From the NCBI GenBank assembly GCA_029055435.1, contig JAIDDH010000048.1, forward strand, positions 1 through 39,752: a DNA stretch of 39,752 nt. The letters are read 5' to 3'. The position numbers were made by a program, and so were the translations under genes. Shown piece by piece: positions 9,031-17,055 of this stretch. Within the stretch, counting starts at the first letter, position 1. Each line of letters begins with the position of its first letter. Origin of the DNA: Acetatifactor sp. (GTDB taxonomy: Bacteria > Bacillota > Clostridia > Lachnospirales > Lachnospiraceae). The notes under the pieces are model-generated. The model had not been told where the DNA came from and made no database searches. It worked only from the letters and a program-made list of their open reading frames with translations.

Positions 9031-9112
9031 CTTCTCTTTATCCTCTTGTGACCACAATACATCTATTTTACTCTACACATTCTATCATAATATATAAACA
9101 AATGCGAGACAT

Positions 9113-10060
9113 TTATCCTGCCTGTGCCGCAAGCAACTCCTCTAATGTGCCGAAGCTGTACCCCATATCCTCCCATTTGGTCAGCAGCTCATCCAGTATC
9201 TCTCCGTTTGTCTTGGAAGTGTTATGTAGCAGTACAATCGCCCCGGGATGAATGCGCTTGGTAAGCTTTCCAAAGGCTTCCTCATGGCTGGGCTGACTGT
9301 CCACATTCCAGTCCACATAGGCCAGACTCCAGAAAAAGGTGGAATAGCCCAAATCCTTTGCCATCTGCAGATTGGCGACGCTGTATTTTCCCTGGGGTGG
9401 ACGATAGTACATCTTCATCTCCTCCCCTGTTATATCCTTATAGAGAGTGCGCACATCATCCATCTCTTTCTGGAAGGATGCAGCATCGGAAATCTTGGAC
9501 ATATCAGGGTGGTGATAGGTGTGATTGCCTACGGTATGTCCTTCGTCCACCATTCGGTTGACCAGATCCGGGGCAGACTCCAGATAATGCCCCACCACAA
9601 AAAAGGTGGCTGATACATTATGCTTTTTCAGCGCATCCAAAATCGCCTCCGTATTGCCGTTCTCATAGCCACAATCAAAGGTGAGATATATTTTTTTCTC
9701 TTTTGTCTCCTCCACATAATAGGCATTGTATTGTTGGAGTTCCTGCGCAGAGCTGTTTCCCGTGGGACACTTCCCGGACTCTCCAAAACCCAGGCCCCAA
9801 TTCTCCGTAAAGAGCAGTCCCCATGTCTGGGACTGTTGGAGTGAAATCGTCTCCCCCCGCGCCCTCACGGAAGCCACTGTCTGTCGATATTCGGGCTCTC
9901 TTCCGCCCTCCCCGACTTTATTTTCTTCCACGGCTCCCGCCAGTGTCCTTCCCAACAGAAAGGCCGCCGCGAGAAAGCATAAGGTGGGGACTACATTTTT
10001 TGAAAACAGCCTGCTGCCCCAGACATATTTGTTCAGTATCTCTTCCATAGACATTCTCAT
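9113..10060 (-). CDS. pdaA: Polysaccharide deacetylase, PdaA-like (spore cortex type)
   Basis: A NodB-fold deacetylase close to PdaA, which removes N-acetyl groups from muramic acid so that muramic delta-lactam can form in spore cortex. An N-terminal hydrophobic segment exports it. The catalytic domain shows TFDCGYENGNT (motif 1, with Cys where most NodB enzymes have a second Asp; PdaA enzymes also vary here), metal ligands in GNHTYHHPDM, RPPQGKYS and the C-terminal LLHNTSKTN. No strong ribosome site decides the start. ATG 10060 is a reasonable choice, while TTG 10078 and ATG 10048 are also possible. It lies directly after the terminator of the upstream lipoprotein gene, so it needs its own promoter, possibly a forespore one, that I could not place. 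Confidence 0.85.
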   Translation of the reverse strand: MRMSMEEILNKYVWGSRLFSKNVVPTLCFLAAAFLLGRTLAGAVEENKVGEGGREPEYRQTVASVRARGETISLQQSQTWGLLFTENWGLGFGESGKCPTGNSSAQELQQYNAYYVEETKEKKIYLTFDCGYENGNTEAILDALKKHNVSATFFVVGHYLESAPDLVNRMVDEGHTVGNHTYHHPDMSKISDAASFQKEMDDVRTLYKDITGEEMKMYYRPPQGKYSVANLQMAKDLGYSTFFWSLAYVDWNVDSQPSHEEAFGKLTKRIHPGAIVLLHNTSKTNGEILDELLTKWEDMGYSFGTLEELLAAQAG

Positions 10061-10084
10061 AGATTCGTTTTGGTACAATATATG

Positions 10085-10112
10085 AAAAAGCCTGCGGGTT
10101 CATGCCCACAGG
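10085..10112 (-). terminator. Rho-independent terminator of the large lipoprotein gene
   Basis: GCCTGTGGG and CCCGCAGGC pair around CATGAA and are followed by TTTTT on the minus strand, 31 bp past the stop codon. Confidence 0.9.
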
Positions 10113-10143
10113 CCTTCTTCACAGAGATGCAGCAACAGACTTT

Positions 10144-12378
10144 CTATCTGGGTAAAACCGGATAGACAGCCTCCAAACCCGACAGCTGCACATACATCTG
10201 TCCATAATTTAATTCTTCCCCTCCGGACAGCTTATTGTTTTCATCACTTTTCAGCTCATAATAAAAGAAAGCAATGTCTCCATTTGCATATCTATGCTCG
10301 CACTGTATCTGAACGATACCGTTCCCCCGCACAAAAATCGATGTAATTTCCAGACTCTCTCCCTCCGCAAGCTTCCTGCTTTGCCTTATCTTATCCAAAA
10401 CCTCGGTACCATTATCATACAATTTTAAAAATTCTTCCTCAGTCAGTACAGCCGCGGCATACTCTCTGTATTTTTTTCCGTCATAATACAGATAAGTATC
10501 TTTCCATGTATGTGTAGTATAGATACCCCATTCCGCCTCATAGTGACCGTCATAGTTCTGGATTTCCAAAACGATGTCCCCGTCGCCGTTTCCATATACA
10601 TATCCTATGTTATCCGACACAAGGCTTTCGATTTTCCCCTCCTTTAGTGCCAGGATAGAGTAATAATGGTAGTTCCCAAACGTATTGTAAGCATTGACTG
10701 CCACATGGGTCTCTCCTTCCGGTCTTAAAATTTTCAGTTTATAACGTTCCAGTTTCTGACCTATCATATATACCATCTCGCACTGTGAGCTGTCACCGCT
10801 GCAATACCATACCTCACGTCCCTCGACCACTGCCACAAATTCCTTCTCACCGTCATGATCCAAGTCCTCATAAACATACTGATAATCCGTATCTGCTGTG
10901 GCCGAAACCGCCTCCTCAAACTTCTGCAAAGACTCCTGAGCGTCCAGGCCGGACATATATAACAGTGTTGACAAGTCCCCGCTCCAGAACCACACCTCAC
11001 TGTCATAAGCCTGATAGCCATAGTCATCCAAAGGCGGATAACCTACCTGATGTTCAGCCGTGCCCTCCGCAAATTCTGTTATCACAAGCTCCGTCCCCTG
11101 CAAGTCCCACTTTTCATAACTGTATATGTCCATATGGCCTTCCGTTCGCACAAGGCCGCCCCCGGGCCCCTTGTAAAATGTCGAATGCCCGCTGGCCCCC
11201 TCACCACATTGTACCACCCGATCTCTGACGCAGGTATACACCTGACAACTTGATCCCGCCTCGTTGGGAGCTATATTCACAATCAGCTCCGGCACTCCGT
11301 TGCCGTCCATATCATACAGAGTAAATTCAGGCTCCCTGGAACCGAACCCTTCTTCAACGGTATCGCGCCGTATTTCCAACAATGTCCGCATATAGGCTCC
11401 AAAATACTCGCCGCTGACCTTCATCATAGACTGAAAAGTTTCACCGGACAGCCCCTGCATGTTTTCCTCGGACCGGACAAGCCCATAAGACATATCCACT
11501 CCAAATTTCGCAAGCCTATCCCTGCCATATTCTGATGAGGACAACTGCACGCCGGCAAGGATTGTGTCATAATCACACACCCTGTAACAGTAATACGGCC
11601 AGTCAATTTCTTCGCCGTTTTTGTAGAATTTCCCGTTCTCGGAACTATAAATATCGCATTGCAGCTCATAGCTGTCATAGTGTATCGAACAATAATAATT
11701 TGTAAATACCTCTCCCTCCGGACGTTCCTCATATATCTGGATCACCGCCGTTTTGTCATATTCGCTTTCATACACTGTCAGAAAACAATTGTCTGTATCC
11801 CAAGAGCTATTTCTATAAGCCGGATAACTGCTCACATGGTCTGCCGATACGAGAAGCTTCAGCCGCCCCTCCTCATACGTCCAGACCTCCACGCAGTAAT
11901 TTCCCGCCTGAGGAATTTCCATACCCTGACTGTTGACTCCCGTATTCTCCCCTTGGGAATACACCACCAGCAAATCCTTAACCTCGCTGCCGTTAAAATC
12001 AATCAAGTCCACAAAACACAGCCCGCTCATGTAACAACAGCCGCTTTCCCAACGGCCGGTATCGACAGTGTGCTCGACAATCCTGCCGTTTCCATACTTT
12101 TCGCTCAACTCCTGACATTTCTCGCGATAGGCTTCATATGCATTCTCATAAAAAAGGACTTCTTCCTCGTCTAAACTGTCTCCGGCAGAGAGCATTGCGG
12201 AAGCATCTTCAAAAACATCCTCCTCTGTACTTTGAAAGCTTGAAATATCTGACTGCGAGGATTCATCTACCGTCTCCTTGGACTGGCCGCATGCTGATAA
12301 TAAAATCAATGCCATAATCAGTGACAACCAAAAGCTTCTATATCCCCTGCCGGATTTTTTATCGTTATTTTTGTACAT
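10144..12378 (-). CDS. Large lipoprotein with FG-GAP/EF-hand-like acidic repeats
   Basis: A 744-residue predicted lipoprotein. The signal peptide ends in LLSACGQ, making Cys30 the lipidated residue, followed by a Ser/Glu/Asp-rich linker. Several D-x-D-x-D/N-G segments resemble calcium-binding loops or FG-GAP repeats (DMDGNGVPEL, DLDHDGEKEF, GNGDGDIVLE), each followed by a beta-strand-like stretch. I start at ATG 12378, because GGGAGG stands nine bases upstream and this gives a normal signal peptide. It shares architecture with the lipoprotein at 18697-20271. It is monocistronic, with a good promoter and terminator. No enzymatic motif is seen; it may sense or bind something at the cell surface. 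Confidence 0.75.
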   Translation of the reverse strand: MYKNNDKKSGRGYRSFWLSLIMALILLSACGQSKETVDESSQSDISSFQSTEEDVFEDASAMLSAGDSLDEEEVLFYENAYEAYREKCQELSEKYGNGRIVEHTVDTGRWESGCCYMSGLCFVDLIDFNGSEVKDLLVVYSQGENTGVNSQGMEIPQAGNYCVEVWTYEEGRLKLLVSADHVSSYPAYRNSSWDTDNCFLTVYESEYDKTAVIQIYEERPEGEVFTNYYCSIHYDSYELQCDIYSSENGKFYKNGEEIDWPYYCYRVCDYDTILAGVQLSSSEYGRDRLAKFGVDMSYGLVRSEENMQGLSGETFQSMMKVSGEYFGAYMRTLLEIRRDTVEEGFGSREPEFTLYDMDGNGVPELIVNIAPNEAGSSCQVYTCVRDRVVQCGEGASGHSTFYKGPGGGLVRTEGHMDIYSYEKWDLQGTELVITEFAEGTAEHQVGYPPLDDYGYQAYDSEVWFWSGDLSTLLYMSGLDAQESLQKFEEAVSATADTDYQYVYEDLDHDGEKEFVAVVEGREVWYCSGDSSQCEMVYMIGQKLERYKLKILRPEGETHVAVNAYNTFGNYHYYSILALKEGKIESLVSDNIGYVYGNGDGDIVLEIQNYDGHYEAEWGIYTTHTWKDTYLYYDGKKYREYAAAVLTEEEFLKLYDNGTEVLDKIRQSRKLAEGESLEITSIFVRGNGIVQIQCEHRYANGDIAFFYYELKSDENNKLSGGEELNYGQMYVQLSGLEAVYPVLPR

Positions 12379-12498
12379 TATAGATATCCTCCCATTTCCT
12401 CTGTGACAACCATGGGCACACATAAGGTATTCCCGATACTTATCCTCAATGTATAGTTATTGTTTCTGAAATTGCATCCAATCATAAAATACTCTTAA

Positions 12499-12527
12499 AT
12501 TATAACGTGAAATATTCCAAATAACAA
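12499..12527 (-). promoter_or_regulatory. Sigma-A promoter of the large lipoprotein gene
   Basis: TTGTTA (12527-12522), a 17-bp spacer and a perfect TATAAT (12504-12499) lie on the minus strand, about 120 bp before the start codon. Confidence 0.7.
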
Positions 12528-12568
12528 CTGCACTTAGGCTGTTCATCTGGCGCTTTTTCTTTGGCGCG

Positions 12569-12605
12569 CAAAAAAGGCAGGTTCCTAATAGTAGGATTTC
12601 CTGCC
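12569..12605 (-). terminator. Rho-independent terminator of the subtilase gene
   Basis: On the minus strand GGCAGG...CCTGCC, with inner TCCTA/TAGGA pairing, is followed by TTTTTT. It lies 55 bp past the subtilase stop codon. Confidence 0.85.
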
Positions 12606-12659
12606 TTTTAAAAGCCTGTTATCAAATATATTGCTGTCAGTCAGAAATTGTCCCCTTTG

Positions 12660-14375
12660 TCACACGCCGATCATGGCATCAAACACCCCTGCGATGTTCA
12701 GGCGGCCGTAGCCGAATTCCCTGTTGGGGTAAGTGAGCGAAGCATCTCTGGATGCGCCTCTGATAAAATAATTCTTGATTTCCTTGGTCTCTGCATTCGT
12801 ATTGTTGCGCTCCACCACAGCCCACTGCATGAACTGTGCCACCGCCCCCGCCGCAATGCAGGCGGCCAGACTGGTTCCTGTGGATTTGCCAAAAATAGTG
12901 GACACATTGACTCCCGGCGCCGCAAAATCAGGACAGGAAATTCCCATCCGGTTAAAGCCTCTTCCCGATTCCGTATAAAAGCTGTTATTCTCCGCATTGT
13001 AGGCAGACACACTGATGATATCCGTCGCCATGGCAGGCTCCGTCAGAGTGGTATAGGGGTTGGGCTCAAGGAAATAAATTTGCGCATTCATAAAGTTAGT
13101 AATGGGCAACCACATATTGAACTCTCCGTTGTGTACATCCCCCACCGAATTCACCCGAAAAGTCCAGATACCCGGCGTGGGGTCCTCCACCCGGAAACGG
13201 ATCAGCTGTTCCCCGGAGGCCGGTTCTACCAGTGTGCCGTCAATCGTAACGCGGCTCTTCTCATAGACAAATCCATAGGTAATGCTCTGACGTAACCCCA
13301 GACGAACCGGGGCAATCGTCTCTCCGCCGGGAGTTCGGATGCCCACGTTAAAGATATCCGGCGCCGTTCCCCACAGCTCCATATAAAAGCCTCTGGCTTG
13401 CGCTTCCACCCGAATCTCCACATCCAGACTGCTCACTGTGGCATCAGTGCGGGCAGGCAAAACGCCCAGATAGTGATGTGCCGCATTGCCCTCGTTGCCG
13501 CCGCAGACTACCACAGCCCTGCTTCGCTCCACCGCCACACTGTTCAGATAGCGGGAAAGGAAAGAACTTCCCTTGTGATCTCCCATATTGGTTCCCACTC
13601 CGATGCAGATCACTACCGGACGTCTAAACACTTGGGCAAAGGAATTCGCATATTCTACCGCCAGCATAAGGTCATTCTCCTGGTAGGCTGGGACGCCCTC
13701 GGGCACCATATAAAACTCTCTCAAATAGGGTTTGCACTCTTTGAGCTTTATCACCACGATATCCGCATCCGGCGCAGCTCCCTGATAGATATAACCGCCT
13801 CCCAGCCTGCTGCCTGCGGCAACTCCCGCCATAGAGCTGCCATGTCCGATCTCATCTCTGGAAGGCACAATGGAATAGGGATCCTCCGACTGCAAAGCCC
13901 GGTTGATATCCTCCCTTTTATATTCGCTTCCGAAAAGATAACCCTCCGGAGGCGTGCCATCCTGTATGGTCTGATCCCAGATAGCCAGAATACGACTGTC
14001 TCCGTTTACGTCCCGAAACACTTCATTTGTGTAGTCGATACCAGTGTCAATAAAGCATAACACCACACCCCGGCCCGTCAGATTCAGGGGCGCGCTCTGC
14101 ACCTGAGTAATGCCGCTGGCAATTAAATTGTTCGGATTAAAGCCCGGCGCCACGCCCGTATCTTCCATCAATCCATACAATTTGGGAATATTCTGATAAT
14201 CGTACAGATTGTCTAACAGTCTGGGGATTCCCACGCTGTTGATATAAATCAGATTATAAGTGCCAGCCACTTCCACATAGCATAAATCATAGTCTGTCGT
14301 GTCAAGCAAAGCCAGCGGATAATCCGCGATAAGGTCGTAATAATCATTGGAAAGAATTTTATCCTTACAGTCCAT
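12660..14375 (-). CDS. Subtilisin-like S8 protease, CspB/CspC-like
   Basis: A 571-residue S8 peptidase of the clostridial Csp type, which in related organisms processes cortex hydrolases or senses germinants. The triad is intact: Asp110 in CFIDTGID, His178 in GHGSSMAG and Ser502 in GTSLAA. As in other Csp proteins there is no secretion signal. About 100 residues precede the catalytic domain, and a jellyroll-like insert lies between the His and Ser motifs. CspC and CspA pseudoproteases lose triad residues, so this one should be active. It begins 62 bp after the metal ATPase stop, with only a weak GGTGG ahead of the ATG. Germination is inferred from family; a general intracellular or surface protease role is also possible. 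Confidence 0.85.
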   Translation of the reverse strand: MDCKDKILSNDYYDLIADYPLALLDTTDYDLCYVEVAGTYNLIYINSVGIPRLLDNLYDYQNIPKLYGLMEDTGVAPGFNPNNLIASGITQVQSAPLNLTGRGVVLCFIDTGIDYTNEVFRDVNGDSRILAIWDQTIQDGTPPEGYLFGSEYKREDINRALQSEDPYSIVPSRDEIGHGSSMAGVAAGSRLGGGYIYQGAAPDADIVVIKLKECKPYLREFYMVPEGVPAYQENDLMLAVEYANSFAQVFRRPVVICIGVGTNMGDHKGSSFLSRYLNSVAVERSRAVVVCGGNEGNAAHHYLGVLPARTDATVSSLDVEIRVEAQARGFYMELWGTAPDIFNVGIRTPGGETIAPVRLGLRQSITYGFVYEKSRVTIDGTLVEPASGEQLIRFRVEDPTPGIWTFRVNSVGDVHNGEFNMWLPITNFMNAQIYFLEPNPYTTLTEPAMATDIISVSAYNAENNSFYTESGRGFNRMGISCPDFAAPGVNVSTIFGKSTGTSLAACIAAGAVAQFMQWAVVERNNTNAETKEIKNYFIRGASRDASLTYPNREFGYGRLNIAGVFDAMIGV

Positions 14376-14437
14376 AGAGCCACCATGGTCGCATTTTAAT
14401 TTAATATATGTGACCCACTAAAAATCTTTCCTGATAT

Positions 14438-16321
14438 CTATTTTATCTTCAGGCAGCGGATGGCATTGAGCACGGCAATCACCATGACACCCACATCCGC
14501 AAAAATTGCCATCCACATGCCTGCGATGCCCAGAGCGCCCAGAATCAGGCACAGTGCCTTCACGCCCAGTGCAAACACAATATTTTCATAGACAATGCGC
14601 AGGCATTTTCTGGAAATGCGCATGGCCAGCGCGATTTTCGCAGGATTGTCATCCATGAGAACGATATCCGCCGCCTCGATGGCCGCATCGGAGCCCATAG
14701 CTCCCATGGCGATTCCGATATCCGCCCGGGAGAGCACAGGGGCATCATTGATGCCGTCCCCCACAAAGGCAAGCTTTTCTTTGCGATTCTTTTTCTGCAG
14801 AAGCTCTTCTACTCGTTCCACCTTGTCTGCGGGCAGCAGCTCACTGTGTACCTCATCCACGCCAAGCTTTTCAGCCACATGCTCCGCCACGGCCTTAGCA
14901 TCCCCGGTGAGCATCACAGTCTTTTTCACACCGGCTTTCTTCAGAGCCGCAATGGCCTCCCCGGCAGTCTCCTTCATCACATCGGCAATCAGAATATATC
15001 CCGCATAGACGCCGTCCACCGCCACATGCACCACCGTGCCGATTCCGGCCGGTACCGCGCAGTCAAGCCCCAGCCTTCGCATCAGTCTGGCATTGCCCGC
15101 AGCCACCTCGTGGCCGTCCACTCTGGCAGTAACGCCCTCTCCGCCAATCTCTTCCACCTCCGTCACTCGTTCATTGTCTATGTCCGCGCCAAAGGCTTCC
15201 CGCAGACTCTTGCTGATGGGATGACTTGAGTAGCTCTCCGCATGGGCCGCATAATATAAAAGCATCTGAAAAGGATCGGTTTCCCCGGCTGTCCATTCTT
15301 GCGCCGGAGCTACCTCCGCGACCTGAAAGACACCCTTTGTCAGCGTTCCGGTCTTATCAAACACCACGCAGCCCGTCTGCGCCAATGCCTCCAGATAGTT
15401 GGAACCCTTCACCAGTATACCGCAGGCGGAAGCTCCTCCGATACCTCCAAAAAAGCTTAGCGGAATAGAAATGACTAACGCACAGGGACAACTGATAACC
15501 AGGAAGGTCAGAGCACGGGTAATCCACATGCTCCACGCCGCGGGATTGCCCATGAGTATCTGAACCAGCGGAGGTATGACAGCCAGCGCCAGCGCTCCAT
15601 AGCAGACTGCAGGGGTATAGTATTTCGCAAACTTGGTGATGAAATTTTCCGAGCGGGATTTCTTCATGCTGGAATTTTCCACCAAATCCAATATCTTGGA
15701 GACCGTAGATTCCCCGAACTCTTTGGTTGTCCTTATCTTCAAAAGTCCCGTCAGATTCACACAGCCGCTGATAATTTCATCCCCTGCGGCAACCTCCCGG
15801 GGCACACTCTCACCTGTCAGTGCGCTGGTGTTTAAAGTGGAACTGCCCTCCGTCACACATCCGTCGATGGGCACCTTCTCGCCGGGACACACCACGATGA
15901 TCGTGCCCACAGCCACCTCATCCGGGGACACCTGCTCCAGCTTTCCGTTTTCGTTTTCGATATTTGCAAAATCCGGCCTGATATCCATCAGCGCGCTGAT
16001 ATTCCTGCGGCTCTTGCCGACAGCCACCGCCTGAAACAGCTCCCCGATCTGATAGAAGAGCATAACTGCCACACCCTCCTGATATTCTCCCAGAAGAATG
16101 GCTCCCACGGTGGCCACCGCCATCAGGAAATTCTCGTCAAAAACTTCTCTGTGCAGCAGTCCTAGAAACGCCTTGCGCAAAATATCATAGCCGATAACCA
16201 TATAAGGAATCAGATACAATACAAGCTTAACCGGTCCCTCCACCGGCAGGAAATGGAGACCGATCAGTAAAACTATCGCCAAAAGAATCCTGCCCAGCAT
16301 TTTTTTCTGCTTTTTTGTCAT
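14438..16321 (-). CDS. Heavy-metal P1B-type ATPase (Zn/Cd/Pb class)
   Basis: A 627-residue metal-exporting ATPase of the inner membrane. Visible motifs are TGES (169-172, actuator), CPC in membrane helix 6 (278-280), the phosphorylated Asp in DKTGT (322-326) and GDGINDAPVL. CPC with a D-x-G in the last helix (ADVGV) points to the P1B-2 class, for Zn(II), Cd(II) or Pb(II), rather than copper. It has no N-terminal HMA domain: the protein starts straight into the first membrane helix, and the domain is supplied by the separate 72-residue gene upstream. A strong hairpin lies between the two genes. Induction by metal through an ArsR-family repressor is suggested by the operator at 16653. Confidence 0.92.
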   Translation of the reverse strand: MTKKQKKMLGRILLAIVLLIGLHFLPVEGPVKLVLYLIPYMVIGYDILRKAFLGLLHREVFDENFLMAVATVGAILLGEYQEGVAVMLFYQIGELFQAVAVGKSRRNISALMDIRPDFANIENENGKLEQVSPDEVAVGTIIVVCPGEKVPIDGCVTEGSSTLNTSALTGESVPREVAAGDEIISGCVNLTGLLKIRTTKEFGESTVSKILDLVENSSMKKSRSENFITKFAKYYTPAVCYGALALAVIPPLVQILMGNPAAWSMWITRALTFLVISCPCALVISIPLSFFGGIGGASACGILVKGSNYLEALAQTGCVVFDKTGTLTKGVFQVAEVAPAQEWTAGETDPFQMLLYYAAHAESYSSHPISKSLREAFGADIDNERVTEVEEIGGEGVTARVDGHEVAAGNARLMRRLGLDCAVPAGIGTVVHVAVDGVYAGYILIADVMKETAGEAIAALKKAGVKKTVMLTGDAKAVAEHVAEKLGVDEVHSELLPADKVERVEELLQKKNRKEKLAFVGDGINDAPVLSRADIGIAMGAMGSDAAIEAADIVLMDDNPAKIALAMRISRKCLRIVYENIVFALGVKALCLILGALGIAGMWMAIFADVGVMVIAVLNAIRCLKIK

Positions 16322-16342
16322 AACTTAACACCTCGATTCTGA

Positions 16343-16370
16343 AAATGCCCGGCTGCACAGCCGGGCATTT
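16343..16370 (-). terminator. Hairpin between the HMA chaperone and ATPase genes
   Basis: AAATGCCCGGCT and AGCCGGGCATTT form a perfect 12-bp stem with a 4-nt loop. Only a short TTTT follows on the minus strand, so it may be a leaky terminator or an mRNA processing/stability element, allowing more chaperone than ATPase to be made. Confidence 0.65.
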
Positions 16371-16373
16371 AGC

Positions 16374-16592
16374 TCATAAATAGATTTCGCAGTCGTCCTC
16401 TACCTTCTTGCAAGCCTTCAGAACCGCCTGCATCACAGCCTTGTCGTCCGCCCCTTCCGCAAATTCCACATTCATCTTCTGGGTCATGAAGCTTACCACC
16501 ACATCCTTCACGCCGTCCACGGTCTTGGCAGCCTCCTCCATTTTCAGCGCGCAGTTGGCGCAGTCCACTTCGATTTTGTAGGTTTTCTTCAT
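16374..16592 (-). CDS. Stand-alone HMA-domain metallochaperone
   Basis: A 72-residue protein consisting of one heavy-metal-associated domain. The metal site is Cys11 and Cys14 in DCANCA. The first position, usually GM in copper chaperones, is Asp here, which fits HMA domains of Zn/Cd-type pumps. It probably delivers metal to, or regulates, the ATPase encoded next, which lacks this domain. AAAGGAGGAACTTTTT precedes the ATG. Expression is probably controlled by the operator and promoter just upstream. Confidence 0.9.
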   Translation of the reverse strand: MKKTYKIEVDCANCALKMEEAAKTVDGVKDVVVSFMTQKMNVEFAEGADDKAVMQAVLKACKKVEDDCEIYL

Positions 16593-16652
16593 AAAAAGTT
16601 CCTCCTTTACTCCTCACAGCATATATGCTGCACATTTTATGTTTATTCATTC

Positions 16653-16672
16653 ATATGAGCAACTGTTCATAT
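16653..16672 (-). promoter_or_regulatory. ArsR/SmtB-type operator
   Basis: ATATGAGCAACTGTTCATAT is a 20-bp dyad with 9-bp half sites of the ATATGAACA type, the pattern bound by metal-sensing ArsR-family repressors (CadC, CzrA, SmtB). It begins 4 bp downstream of the -10, over the predicted transcription start, an ideal site for repression. No arsR gene is in the window. Confidence 0.7.
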
Positions 16673-16676
16673 GTTT

Positions 16677-16704
16677 ATGATAACAGAATTTCCGTATTTG
16701 TCAA
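16677..16704 (-). promoter_or_regulatory. Promoter of the HMA-ATPase operon
   Basis: TTGACA (16704-16699), a 16-bp spacer and TATCAT (16682-16677) lie on the minus strand. The palindromic element starts 28 bp upstream of the -35. Confidence 0.75.
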
Positions 16705-16860
16705 TAGGTTTTTTAAACTTCTTCTCATTATTTGTAACAGTTCAGCCTGAAACATTGCGAGAACTATATTCAGTCGGTGTCGAGGGAGAATACATGGATG
16801 GTTTAGCGGGCTTTGGCGAAGGTTGGTGCGTTTTCTTATAGTGCGCGTCAGAAACCAGGG

Positions 16861-16886
16861 TGAAATGCGCATGGATGCGCATTTCA
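16861..16886. repeat. Perfect 12-bp palindrome at the element centre
   Basis: TGAAATGCGCAT and ATGCGCATTTCA are separated by only GG. This could be a protein-binding dyad or cruciform. Confidence 0.85.
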
Positions 16887-16918
16887 GGCACTACGATGCA
16901 TGGATGCATCTTAGTGCC
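16887..16918. repeat. Second central palindrome of the element
   Basis: GGCACTACGATGCAT and ATGCATCTTAGTGCC, separated by GG, pair over 15 bp with one mismatch, immediately next to the first palindrome and with the same GG spacer. Confidence 0.85.
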
Positions 16919-17055
16919 GACCCGCAAATTGCAAGATACTATAACCGCACTATTAGAAAACACCCAACCGCAGCCCGTCGGCTAAACCATCCAGGTATTC
17001 TTCCGCCGACACTGTTGGATTGGCATTCGCAATATTTTAGGCTGAACTGTTACAA

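Larger units (their letters stand above)
16733..17054. mobile_element. 322-bp palindromic MITE-like element, copy 1
   Basis: The ends are perfect 16-bp inverted repeats, TGTAACAGTTCAGCCT (16733-16748) and its complement (17039-17054). The two arms remain complementary inward as an imperfect palindrome (for example GAATAC.TGGATGGTTTAGC in both). At the centre stand two palindromes, 16861-16886 and 16887-16918. The element is flanked by ATTATT on both sides (16727-16732 and 17055-17060), a plausible 6-bp target duplication; the right one includes the clpX stop codon. A second copy begins at 39615. There is no transposase, so it would be non-autonomous. The alternative is a structured RNA or a 3' UTR element. 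The target duplication is AT-rich and could be chance. Confidence 0.75.

Noticed and set aside
14402..14410. Sporulation sigma-E/K -10 element (CATATATTA) before the subtilase gene
   Set aside because: The -10-like string fits, but no matching -35 sequence stands at the required distance.
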